Below, in pieces: positions 10,287 through 22,786 of a stretch of DNA of 64,000 nucleotides. Within the stretch, counting starts at the first letter, position 1, and each line of letters opens with the position of its first letter. The notes below the pieces were generated by a model. The model did no database searches and was not told the origin of the DNA. It was given only the letters and a program-made list of their open reading frames with translations. The position numbers were made by a program, and so were the translations under genes. The DNA is from Diplocarpon mali. Lineage: Eukaryota > Ascomycota > Leotiomycetes > Helotiales > Drepanopezizaceae. The stretch covers positions 156,298 to 220,297 of the forward strand of contig JAENRP010000040.1 of NCBI GenBank assembly GCA_024741835.1, read 5' to 3'.

Positions 10287-13200
10287 AGAGATCTCCTACT
10301 GATTGTCCAGTCCCATGACTTACCAAATGGCCTATCACAAGGAACTGTCTGCCGAAACCACGTTATATCAGCTTATTGACACTTTTACTTTTGTGCCGTG
10401 GATACCCCGCACTTAACAACCCGCACTTGAGCGAGCCTGCGTGTCCCTTGTTTACTTGGCAACGACAAACCACCACTCAACAGAAGCTGGATCAACCAGA
10501 TATATCCCCTTTGTCGCATAGTAGGTGGCTTGCACAACTGGGCTCATGCCGTAGATCTTTGATGCATCTACGCGCACAAAGCCAGACAAATCCTGGTCTG
10601 GTGGAGCCCTGCTGTCTGCTACGACAATGTTTACGGTGCTCGCGCAACTGGTTAGCTTTTACTTGCTCCTCTCCTACTCCATGCGGTGTTCAACTTTCTT
10701 GCTACCATACATGATCGGGCGAATATTGCTGCGTTGGGGAGAGTTCTTGAGTAGCCGGGTTGATGGCTTACCGCTTCCTTGTATGTCTGAGGAGTTCCCA
10801 ACTGTAGGAATATAGTGATCGGGGTCACATGTGTGGCACATGACGAGAATGAAGGAGGAGAGTGAATCTCAGGAACACGTGACGGCCTTGACATATGCTG
10901 CCCTCGAGTACTGATTTTTCTCTCTCTCCCTCTCGGATAATCATCTACAACTACAACAAGAATCCAATCATACCTTTTCAGTGCGCCCCTTGTGAAACCA
11001 ACCTACCGCAAATCTCCCAAACATCGAATGTTCGCGCTCGCGATATCAGTACTGGGTATGTTCGGAAAAAGAGACCATGGGTGAAGATGGAGTTCGGCTT
11101 CTTTCTTACGTGAATTTATATGTAGCATTCGCTCCGCCTTGACGGTTGCCGTGGGAGTTAATGTTCTCCCATCCTCAGACTCGGTCTTCCGGCCAGTCTC
11201 TAGTTCGCCCAACAGCATTCGGCCTCATCGCTGAACGTGTGCCGCAGCATACCGGCTGTATATGGAACTTCCTTCTATTGTGCCTGTCGGTCTCAAGCTG
11301 CGTGCAAGCGCCTACTTCTGTGCCATCATCAACACGAGCCACGACCTCGTTCTGCCGACCACGGATACATCCTCATGTCTTTCGAGGATAGTTGACCGAT
11401 TGCTCTGGTGGTCATCATTTGCGCGGCCGGCTGGGTCGCCAAACATCACAGGTTATTCCATTGTTTAACGGCTTTGACTTCGCATTGCCGTCTGCAGCTC
11501 ACGCTTCCTCAAACGGCTACTGGTTATTATCACAATTAATCGCCGAGCCTGTCATACCTCCATCGTCGTCTTCGAATTTGGTCTCAGGATCAAGCACCAA
11601 CACAGATAACCCCGCTCCATGTACATAATCGAGCGCATTGGGCTGCCTCACGTTATAATAGACAATCATGTCATTCTTTGTATTTACCATGGTCAAAACT
11701 CGTCATGGCCGGCTGCCCCAAGCAGACTAGCAAAGCGATCAGTCGCCTGCTTTACGTCCAACCTCTCGCTATCACCTCTACATCGGGCTCACTGTGTTCG
11801 GTTGTGTCAACAGCTTCAGTCTTACGTGTACAGTCTCTCCAATGGCCTGCACAAGATAGCTGAAGCTCGGGTTTATTGTCTCAGTCAACTCCAAGCCTTG
11901 GCTACGCGAGGCGTGACCCCGACTTTTGGCGCAACGAGCCCCCCGTGGAGACCAGAGTCCTCAGCGCATCTGATTTGCCGTCCGTCTCATCACCTCAATC
12001 AGTAACACCAGAGACGCGGAGACCACTCCCAAGACACAAGGCGGGGTTTGCTCGGAAAGCTAGGCCTATGGTGATGGAGCAGGATCAAACCAGCCCAGAT
12101 CAGTCTCCCATTGGGAGCCTCAATAGCCGGATTCAAACCTTGAAACATGTTCCGGGTCAGATTCTGGCAGGGCGTGATGATTATTCTGTGAGTATCATTG
12201 TTGGAGACCATGATGATGGCGTGGAGCTGTTCGGTGATGTGGAGAGGCAGTACCTTGTTGGTTGGGACGGAGTCCATCGGTGATAGGTGCAGGATTGGCA
12301 TCTGTTGTCTGTTGTATGGTAGACGTCACGAATGGAAATATCTATGCTGTTTAATGTCTACATGCAACATCCCCTCCAAGTGACGAATTTCCATTGCCCG
12401 TGGGTCGAAATCTTCATGCAGGAGGCATGGCACTTGTTGCAGACGATCAGATGATATGTAAATGGGTAATTTACCCGTTCCTTGGGTGAGCACAGGTGTT
12501 GCGTTGATACATCTTATCCTGTCGCTGTCAGTAAATCCATCTTGTACCTCGGATCAATCTTGGCCATGGCATACTTCCAATCGGAATTTCGCAATATATG
12601 CAGTTCAAGCACTTGACGAGATTGTAGATGCGCTGTGCCCTGCCTCATCGACAAGATTGCTTCGAGCATGGTCTCAAAAACGCCATCACATACAGGTCAA
12701 AATCTCTAGTGGAGTCGCCGCCGGCCTCCTTGCCCTCTAATCCGATCCCAAGGAAACACAACGGAAATGGTTCTTACCCTCAAGAGGCTCAGCCCATGAT
12801 TCTCTTTCAAAGGACTTCTTCCACGTCTCAGCCAGTTCTCTGCTTCATTCTGTTATCTCCTTAAACTGAGATCCAGAAAAAAAAATTCGCATCTCGGCAA
12901 GTACCAATGGCTTCTCTGCTCGAGGCATTGAATGACGCCTGCGACTCCCCTCTGGACGTGCTGCTGCTATCTAGAGCGCACTTGATGGCTACTGTTGCGT
13001 CAACGGCTCCCTCCGGCCCTCCGAGGCGCAGCTGAGGCTGGAGATGATCGGGTGCACTTTGTACGGAGACATGTTTTTTGGCGAGAAATCTTCCCTGAGG
13101 CCTTTCAGTGGCAGTTATGCTTCGCAGCCGGGGTGAAAACAACTGCAAAGTACGCTGGTTCATGCCCAACGAAGCATCGCCACTTCTGACGTCTCGATAT

Positions 13201-14097
13201 CGGGGCTTGAAGTCCGTGTTCCGTGTTCCTCGCCTTCTTCAATCCTAGCTTCATCTTTGCATTCGAGAATTTCTCGCTTCCTAAGCCTGGGCAGGACTCG
13301 CTTGCTCAACCATTTCGTCATTGATGCTCCGGTCGAACTCTCGCCGCCATGTTCGAACTGGGGCCTGACCAGCGTCTTACCGAGCTATATTGAGAAGAAG
13401 CTTGCGCGTCTACATTACCAACAGCAAGGGGTTTTAATATAGGCCTGGAGCATGATCTTTGCGATGTTTCTTAAAAAAGCTTTCTTGGAGGCTGTGCAGG
13501 CATCGTGACGTGTAGATTGCCGAGGTAGGATAATCGGATGCGAAGATGACGTCCACGATAGTGGCAAGAGCTCCGGGGCGGCCCAAGAACTCACATTAAC
13601 GTGTCAGGGTATCAGAAGGGTAATACATCGGGGACTATTGATGCTGAAGTTCCCTTGCAAACTTCCCAGTCGTTGGGCATCAAAACAAACCCCTCGCTAC
13701 CCCTCACCTTCACGTGACATGCCGCTATTGCCATAGCTTGTAAAGGTAATACAGCCGCCTACTCAAAGACCTAATCCTTTATGGAGATATAGAAGCCGGG
13801 ATGAGCTGACTCTATCGAAATGCTATATATTTGGAACTCTATCAATAGAGCGCTAGCGGCCGCTTCGTACTTCACGAGTTGAATCTTTCTCTTGGTTGTG
13901 CTCGAGAAGACCCCGCAGCGTAAAAATCTCACTTCTATAGTAATGCCTCCACATATCGCGACTTGCTCGGAACTCTGCACTAGACACTCTGCATCTGATC
14001 CGTTGTTTTAACTGCTAAGCCTCCTGACAAGACAGGACAACAAGCCACAGATAACCCCACTATCAATTACCAACCTTGCGAGCGCTCCATAGCCACC
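10287..14097. other. Intergenic region with only short unassigned frames
   Basis: Several 60-135 codon frames occur (for example 11619-12005 and 11876-12283, plus strand) but none has a recognisable motif. A plus-strand frame starting at about 12907 (MASLLEALND) stays open for some 60 codons and may be an old gene relic. I see no tRNA, LTR or transposase signature. Confidence 0.4.
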
Positions 14098-14426
14098 ATG
14101 TCTGCCGAAGACCATACTTACAAGTTCCATAGCAGCGCGAGCTGCGGCGGCTGCTAAGCCGCTGTTACGGGAGTGCTTTCGGAGCTCGAGGGTAAGCCTG
14201 CCCCATCCCGCCTGCGACCTACGTAGCCCCAGTCTTATATCAACACATCTGCTAAGGCGTCAAACCCCTCGACGTCTCTCTTGATACCCAATCTGCGACT
14301 GTCACCGCCGAGCCCTCCCTGTCCTACGAAAACATCTTTTCGACCGTTGGGAAGACGGGAACGAAAGTAAATAGTGGCGACGCGGATGGGAAGGAGATGA
14401 GTGTAGTCACCGAGGCTGCTGCGTAG
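14098..14426 (+). pseudogene. ATX1: ATX1-type copper metallochaperone pseudogene
   Basis: ATX1 delivers cytosolic Cu(I) to the Golgi Cu-ATPase. The gene here keeps the compact fungal layout: ATG in a good context (CACCATG), exon 1 to 14191, a clean GT-AG intron at 14192-14256, and exon 2 ending at TAG 14424-14426. The N-terminus (SAEDHTYKF), the CGGC metal site and the downstream family-like segments (LELEGVK-like region, LDTQSATVTAEPSLSYE, GKTGTKVNSGDADG) are all legible. TAA at 14155-14157 directly follows CGGC and ends translation after 19 residues. The Met normally before the Cys motif (MxCxxC) reads Ala (ASCGGC), so the metal loop had already changed. The rest of the frame remains open across the intron, suggesting recent inactivation or a sequencing error. 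A functional ATX1 should exist elsewhere in the genome. Confidence 0.8.
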
Positions 14427-17400
14427 AGGCTGCTTGGGGGGAGTCAGAGTGGCGCTGCAGCTCTGGCCATCAAGCGATCTCGTGCTGAAAAGATTAACTG
14501 AATAAGGTTATGCATAGGGAAAAGACAGTATGATGGGGCCGCGGTGCAGACACAGGCGTTCTTGATGAGTGTATCGCTTTGCCGGCCGAGTTTCACGGCT
14601 TCGGGAACAGTTGGATCTAGCTTTGACTTTGCAGATGGGAATCTGCGGAACTTTCTCATCTCCCGTATTATTTGCGAGGTTGGATTGGTCGCCAGAGGCG
14701 GGAAATGGCTTCTATGTGTATTTTCCATGCCATTATCGGAAAAGCAATACTGGCTGCGAGTTTGGTATTCGTGATTCCTGCCAACAGGGAGAGGTTCAGT
14801 GATGCACTTCAGACGTCCACAGTGGCTTTCAAAATCCAGAGTGCTCGCTTCTCAAATGTTTTCGTTACTGCTTGTTAATCTCAACTTAAGCCTCTGCTCC
14901 CAAATGTCTTCTGTTCATCTATTGAGCGTCGCTGAGGGGAGAAGACGTTGCCTATGCAACTCCATTCGAGATATAAGTCGTCGCCACAGCTCAAAGCTCT
15001 CAAGCCGAAGATGTTCCCTTTGCCACGTCTCCCAAAATCTATCATACACGTGCATTTACAAAGACATATAGATATCCAGTTGTGGACTATGGGAAGATCG
15101 TAGACTCAACACAACGGGGTGGATTACGTCCTCAGCAGCTCTTCTCCTCGCGACGGAGTACTCACACTCGCCCAAGCTCCGCGGTCCCAATCTGTAGTTT
15201 GCTTGAGCCTCATCGTGCTTTTACACTCCCCAGGTATCTGTTGTTTGCAACCACCGTCCTGCCCCAGCTGACGCCGCCACGTCCTGAACACCCGTGCGGT
15301 ACCTTGTACATTGTGATTACAGGTCGGATCCTGAAACTAGCGACTACTTCGGGGCGCACACATAGACCCGTAGCGCTGTACTACCGCTGAGTGAGAGTAT
15401 CGCGTTGTGCGTCTGAAGTGGTGGGCTGTAGACCAAGCTAGCAGAAGGGGTGGGGAAGCGGATGGAGAGTGGACTTGCTAGCCGAAGTCAACAATGCCAC
15501 CGATAATCTACGAAGCTATTTCAACCTATCGAGAACTAATCTTACGGCTCTTGTACATCTCCAGTAAGAGCCTTACCGTGCGCTGGTAAGAATACAGCGG
15601 AACGAGTCCGATTTTGTTTTGTAGAGAATTTCGAGGCTCTGAGTGCATGATGCTTGTAATTATTGATGCGTGTAGACATGACGAAATCAGAATCTCTCTA
15701 CGAAGCCTTCCACTGGATACTATGATTTCAGTGAGCCTGCCAGCGCCAGTTACAAGTACAGTTTTTATTATTTTGAAAATCGAGTTTGAGGTTACATAGG
15801 GACAAAATCAAATAGTAGTCTTTCAAGGAATTTATAGCAAAGTTCCTTTTAATCTTGATCTAGTTTTGGCTCAATTATAAGATGCAGCATGGCTTAAAGA
15901 AACCTGCAATATATGACATTGCGCTCCTATTCCCGTAATCCTGGTATTGAAGCATAATTTTGTTTCAAGTTTCAGTACTTACCATATCCTATTTGTGCTA
16001 GATACTCTCTATTTCGCCTTGATTTGAATACGAATTGCTTCTAGTGAGTTGTCAAGATTCACATGTGGTCATGATATGTAGCCCTACTTCTGAGCCATTA
16101 TCTTCGCCGCAGCTGTTGTGCCATATCAACAAAGTCAGGCTTGGGCCGTTGATTAGTAGCTTCGTCAGCACAAGAGAACCAGAGCTTCGTATACTTACAG
16201 GCATGAAAGACATAGGGCGCACCAGCGACTTGAGTCATTACCATCTGGAGAGGCAGGCTTGCCACGACGATGAGCCTGAAACTCCGAATAGCAGGCGATC
16301 CGCGAGTCCCAAACGACGTGATCTGGTCCGTGGCTATTTTTACCAGTTCCATGGAGTTTTTAGCCGATCACTCATCCCGCCATCTCAGCGAGTGCGGAGT
16401 ACACTCCTACGACTCGTAACGATCAAGTGTTTCCTATTCTTTACAGATCCCCCGGGGCTCGGCGATTCTTCAGGCGCGGAAGCAGGTACCCGACCTTCGT
16501 GCTTCCCTAGTCTCGTAGCAAAATTCCAGGTTTCAAGTTCGGCACTTCGGACGATCCCCCATCCCTCCTCCATCTCTCTCAACAGAGGTTGACCCCGACA
16601 ACGTGTAACGGGTATGTCAGCACCATGGCTTTGCTTTCTCATTGATCCGCGTGTAATATTGCGTCGGGCAGAAATAGCTCTTAACGCCTTGTTACTTGCA
16701 TCGTAGTATTAAGATATTTGAATAGTCGTTTCATGCGAGAGATTCTGTCTACTAAAAATACATGGTAACATACGATTTTAAGCGTCAGACTAATGTGGAT
16801 ACCGGAATACAGCGGGTCTCGTTCGCCTCCTGCTTTTGAGTATCAAACCTCTCTACTCACAAGTCAGTCATGACATTAGGAAATTGTCAAGATTGTCAAC
16901 TTGTGAACGGAGATATTTCTGACTAGATCTTTTTCTCTTCTTCTTTTAGCAAATAATTATCAACAACTGCACAAATCACGAGATGTTGAGTTTCAGGAAT
17001 CTGGGAGCCTTCGCTGATATGGCGTAAAAGATACACGTTATACCTATTTTTCGAAGAGTCTGCAAATCCACGTAATACTGTAGGCGACAAAGTGGCTGTG
17101 CGGAGGGTATTTCCATTGAAACTCCAAGGTCAATTTAGCCGACTGTAAAGCTAAATGTAGTCGCGCGACACTTCATGACCAGTAAGCGGCGTATGCGAGG
17201 GCGTCTTGGAAATGGAGTTGGATGGTTGATCAAATAATCACCTAGTAATAGCAGTTGAAAAGCTCAGGTGGAGATTCTCAAAATCAAGTTGGAAAATAGC
17301 GAAGCCAGAAGTATGGATTGCAAAAATAGAGCTCATAAGTGTCAGAACCATCTGAAGCCTTGTACTATTATTTCAAGATTAAGGACAGCGCCTAGGCAAT

Positions 17401-20400
17401 GGATTGCGCGACTTGATTGAGATTATACGGCACCCTCCACATTTTAGGGAGGATTGTCACTTTGATTTTGCTTTATTTTACTCGTATTCGTCAGAAAAAC
17501 TTCTAGTGCCACAATGGCTTAAGCGAGCCGAATCGCCGACTGATCCATTTATGTACACGCCACGGATTATGCTAGGCTCCGATAGTATAGGGAAATCAAT
17601 TTAAAAATAATCATATCAATGCAATGATTAGAAATACAACTTCTGCCCGGCCTCGGGGCTTCGGGCTTTGGAAATGCTCTGGGACCATTGTTCTCTGAAT
17701 AGCTAGGAGCATAGCCATTGTAAATCAAGTTGTAATATAGTACTCATGAAAACATTCTATGGCTTGCCGAGCTTTTACAAAAAAGTAGTCTTCGTTTTAC
17801 ACAGTATATCTTGAGGCTGTGAGAGTGCTACTCCTTTTTTCCCGAATACGGTGGACACAAAGTATGGCAGAAATCTACGGAAAAGTATAAATTTCCGACG
17901 TCTCGTATTGGGAACCAATCAAAAGGATATGAAGCCATAACGCATGCTAGCACCTAGCCATCAGGCATACCAGCGCCTTTGATCAGCGGGAAACTCTTTC
18001 TGAAAGACCTAGTTAGTAGTAAGAAACTATTATTCTTTGGAATACTCAACATCACTAATTCTATGATTATGTAGGGCATGAAATTTTCTACAGCTTCGAG
18101 GATTCGCTCAGCATCACGAACTCTGTTACTCATTATGTCTTAACATATTATACAGATATTATATCTTGTATTCGTTGCGGGCCAAATTTATCCCACATTA
18201 GCGTCATTAGCGCCATTAGCAGAGGGTTCTGGTATGGGTTTGCAAGGTTGGATTATACTTTCATATAGTATTATCTGGCCTGCGACGAACTACCTTTATT
18301 CCTCCAACTCAGCTTCCAGAATGAGCAAGAGCGGCGCAACTGAGTTTGGCTCCGATATGTGTGTGTGCCTTATGGTCTTATGCGATTTTAGTCGACTCGT
18401 CGTATTGTCTTCCAAGGTAGGGGACCCCGGAGGGAATTCAACAGCAATGACATGTAAATATACACCATACTTTTCCAACTTGTCTTGGTTCAGTGCTCAT
18501 CAATTATTAATACTGTCTCCATGTGATTGTTGACTCAAGGATGAGTTTAGTACTAAAGCACCGAGGTAAAAGATGACTACTGTACATACCTTCGTAGATT
18601 TCTTTTTGCCTAATTGCGCTGACCCTCATATAAGCGATAGTGAAAATCTAACAAGGTTGAAAGGGAATTATAGCTGTGGTTTTCAATATTTACTACGGAC
18701 CAAAGGTGACGCAACTCCAAGCGGTTATCATGCCTGTGTTATCTTGGCAACATGTACCTACCATTCGAGTGAGTAGTACTACTATAAAAAGCGACCGTGC
18801 TTCATTCCAAACATACCACTATTCGTAGGGCTGGGTCAAAGTAGCCCACCACGTTCAGACCTGACCATCCCGAGGTTATACCAAGATAGAAACATCACGC
18901 CGTCGCAGCTTTTATTACTTGCATTTAATAAAGGTGAAGAGTCTTAGATGTGCATGTATTATAGTAGATCAAGTTATACTAGGCCCCCAGTATATCCTTG
19001 AGAATAATACCATGGTATACCATTAAATTCATATCATATATCAACTGATCAAGAAAGAATCACTAATCATTTACACCAACTACCCTGGATGGGGCTTACC
19101 CGGACCACAGGGGAGGTCGGGTGAGCTGTAGGGAGAATCGTGACTGACGAGTTTTTATGAAAGAAAAACTCTGTTGATTATAAACTATGAATTAGAAGGA
19201 AGAAACGCCATAGTTATTTTTTTATATATAAGGAGAGAACTAGCATGAAAAACTCCTTGCGATTTACTGTGTGAGTCCTTTGTCTTTGCCTGACATCTTA
19301 GAAAGGAGTCTTCTTTTATGCCTTAGTTGAGACGGGGCTCTCCTAATCTCAAGCTTAGACTTCATCTTAAGGGAGTGCCTTGGCTCGACAACAAAGCTAA
19401 GGAATCGCGTGGGGTCACTGAAATGTTTTATTTCAAGCTGCGAACGCCTTCTTATACAATTACAAATATTTACTTCATCGTTGCTATAGCATCTTGTTAG
19501 TTATGAACAGCAATCTAACCATAACGCTTCAAATTGACCCATATCAGCTGTGTAACATATTATTTTCCTTTACTCCTTGATATAATATAACCCGTCTTAT
19601 TCCTCTCTGCCCCTTGTCAAGCGAATCATTTAGTTTTAAGTACATATTGTAAATAATCCTAGCAAATAGAGGTAAAGGTTGAAGGAACAGGGTATTTTTA
19701 AAGAGGTAGAAGAAAAAATTCTTCTGCGTGGTCGAAGGTACTCGTATTGGCTATAGAACGCCTACGAGTGTGAATCCGGTAATCAATGGACTTAATCCCA
19801 GCCCTGCGGACGCTTGAAAGAGCTCGAGGTCCATAGGAGACATCGCGTACAGGTGTTGAGTCGTCGTCTCCCTGTAACTAGCGAGTGTTGCTATGACTGA
19901 CTTTGTCATAGACTCAACAATCGCCTGGTGAAAGTAGATTTGATATAACCAGTGCGCATGTTCCACCCTCCCTTGAGTATACGTTAATATTGTTCCTATC
20001 TGGCCTGCGACAGAGTAGTAGGACGCATGCGGCAACAGTGAGATACCCGTACGGACTGAATATCGCTGCAATAATTCGGAAGACTCGGAAATTTTTTAGG
20101 GGCGAAACAAGCCCTTGGTCCTTCGGTTAAGTTCTTGAACGCTTCATCCACTGATCTGGGGGCAAGGGAAAGAATCCCCCCATGTACCTTTAGCAAAATA
20201 AGCGGGAGCTAAACGCATAGAACCTTTACAGAAAATCAGAAGGCTTCTTCCGCATGATCACCGCCGTAGTTTGTGCCAGCTCTTTGCGCCTGTAAATTAC
20301 GGGCGGAGTCCGGAGCGCGAACGGGTCTGCGATAGAGCCCGGGTGGTGAGAGAGAGTTCTCAGAATAGCACTACAACAGCGACCTACCCTTACAAGAGAT

Positions 20401-22660
20401 ACAACCACTCCTTTATTTTCCCCCGCAGATCAAGCGGATCGAATTACCTACTCCTCATCCTCACAGCAATTTCAAGTGTAAATTCAAGGAGCCATATCAC
20501 GAAAATACTGCCGGGTGCAAAATCTACTCTGTCTGAGACCGAGAAACAATAATGTACCCCTTAATTCCAGTAGGATGCAAATGAGGGCGTATCCATCGTT
20601 TTGACTTTGACCAATTGAAAACCCATTTACCCCTGGGACAAGAGGTCCCCATTCTCAGCTCACTAGAAAGAGCGTGAAATACCTTACGTTTGCTATTTCT
20701 TAAGGTTTCAACGCTCGGATGCTGCACTGGTTGACCGCCATGCATGCTTTCTAGTAGGCTCGGTGGGTTCTCGAGGCATTTCTGCTTCACCCTCCGTGAA
20801 GAAAAGAGGGAAGTTAGCACGGTGCAGCCGTGAGGTGTTATCGCTGGTCTCGCGCTGGAGTCTCGTGCTAACTCCAAGAGGTAGTAACAGCTTGATCACA
20901 TCACATTTTTGTATTGACATTCATGTAGTAGAGAACGCTTTAGGGATTGATCGCTAGAAAGCCGGCTCTCAATTTCAATCACAGCTATATAAAAGAGTCC
21001 ATTTGAGCCCTGTAAACGTAAAGCTATTGTACCTGTCAGGTACTTTGCTTTTGCCACTCAGCTACTGGTTGTAAATAGGTTGAATCCATGACGATAGCAT
21101 TTTAGAGTCACTGCGTAATTAGCTTTCTGCTATAGCCACAAATGTTGATTGGGGACAACGCTTCACCGCTATGCTGGTTAACGGGATCAGCGCTCTTGTG
21201 GCTTTTCTTGCTTGAATCTGTGAAAGAATACGACATCGATCGAAATGGCATGAGGCCATGTATAGAGCACATACGCGTATCAATGTACAGACTTACCAAT
21301 GCTGCTTTCACTCATCCTGCAGGCCGACTGGGAGAAATCAGAGGCATCACTGAGCGTAGCATATGGAGTATTACGTACGAAAAAGTGAAAACCAAAATCA
21401 GATTGGCGTTCAAGGCCTCGAGTTTGCGCATAACAGACGACTTCACATGATGCCAAGCTCAAGAATCTAGAATATCATGAGAACGATTCGTCACGTACTA
21501 CTGGTTTGGTAGTTGGGAGTGGGAACCTCGCTTAACAGAGTCGCAAATATGCCTGACAACAAGCGCTTGTGTGTTGATGTGGCTCGTGGCCTCTTGTCAT
21601 TCTCATGGATTCCAAGAATGCTTGTCCTTCCAAGCTCCCACTATAGTCGGGTATTCGGGCGTCTTGATATTCATTCAAGGGGAGGGTTCCGCCGACGGTC
21701 AACTTCCAGGGCTCCGGCCACTCACTGCATATCATAATTTTAATACGGACAAGTTCCCGGGTCCATGTACGAATATCTATACTTAGCTTGACTGCTCTCC
21801 CGAAGCGCATTCTGACTTTTTCTTCTGCTGCGTACAGTCATCAAGCAGGGGATAGAGGACCTCTACGATACCCCATGCCCCGGAAGAGCCCATCTTTAGC
21901 ATTTCTGCAGACGCCGGGGAGAGGGATCCAGGGGACTCACGTAGTCCCCGTCCACGTCCGCACGATGACTTCGCCGTCAGAGTGCTGGGCCCCGTGTGGC
22001 GAGGACTGCTTCTTGGAGCAGCTGGTCGGTGGCATCGTCTGGAGTTTTGGCCGCCATGCACAGCCCAACGCTCCTACGGTAGGTAGCGGCCGCAGGGCTG
22101 GGAATGTAACGTGAGTCTCATAATAAATAAACCGAGGGCAATTATAAGGAAGAGCCCGAAACGACGGCCCCAGACTGACCAGCAGCTCACGTGACCGGCC
22201 ATCCTCCAACCTCCAACCTCCCAGCAGGCCGCGCTGCGCTTGACCAGAGACATTTCCCCCTTTCTGAGCCGAACGACGAGCAGGATCCCCCATACGAATC
22301 TCGGCAGTGAGGTCGAAGGATCTACGCTAACACCGTCTTTGTGTCTGGGCCCATACATCGAACCTACATCTCCACATTGGCAAAACACTGTTGGAGCATT
22401 CGAGTCTCCCTGGTTGTTTACGACGACCTCGGCCACCACCCATCGGAATGCTCGGGCTTCGACGAGCGGAGTGTCGTATACGGAACTGCATGGGCAGGCC
22501 TGGGGTAAGCACAGAGAGCTGGGCTCGTTCAGCCTTGTTTCAGGCAATGAAGCCAAGAGCCTATATGAGGAAAACCCTGGCTGTGCATCAGGAAGCTTTT
22601 TCGGAGTATATCCTGTAATGACGGCGGTGGTCTACCGTGGGAGAGTCCGGAGCCGACGAA
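14427..22660. other. Gene desert of about 8 kb
   Basis: No supported protein gene. Frames rarely exceed 100 codons and the two longest (16035-16592 plus and 22074-22556 minus) show no family motif. The part from 16.7 to 19.7 kb is AT-rich but not TA-saturated, so it does not look like classical RIP. One protein-like relic at 19751-20196 is listed separately. GC increases again from about 21.8 kb toward the chitinase promoter. Confidence 0.4.
19751..20196 (-). pseudogene. Unassigned protein-like relic
   Basis: The minus strand holds a 106-codon frame ending at TAG (19751-20071) that reads like a protein C-terminus: GISLLPHASYYSVAGQIG, HAHWLYQIYFHQAIVE, ATLASYRETTTQHLYAM. A second minus frame (19996-20196) contains EAFKNLTEGPRACFAPKKF and runs into the first with a one-base frame change, as expected if one gene was frameshifted. 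I do not recognise the family and no upstream exons are apparent. It could also be chance coding potential. Confidence 0.25.
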
Positions 22661-22668
22661 TATAAGTA
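22661..22668 (+). promoter_or_regulatory. TATA-like box of the chitinase gene
   Basis: TATAAGTA lies 126 bp before the chitinase ATG and is followed by a pyrimidine-rich stretch (CTTTCATTCATTCCTCTCGAC) typical of fungal transcription start regions. Assignment is by position and sequence only. Confidence 0.45.
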
Positions 22669-22786
22669 AGATGCTTCCCCCCTCTGCTTCACTTCGCTTT
22701 ATCACACACAAGGACTAGATCCTGATTTCTTTCATTCATTCCTCTCGACATCTTTCAGTCGCTCTGTCAAGTCATTCTCCGAAACC

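Noticed and set aside
22074..22665. ORFs of 140-160 codons on both strands upstream of the chitinase
   Set aside because: They overlap each other antisense, show no motif and lie where the chitinase promoter should be.
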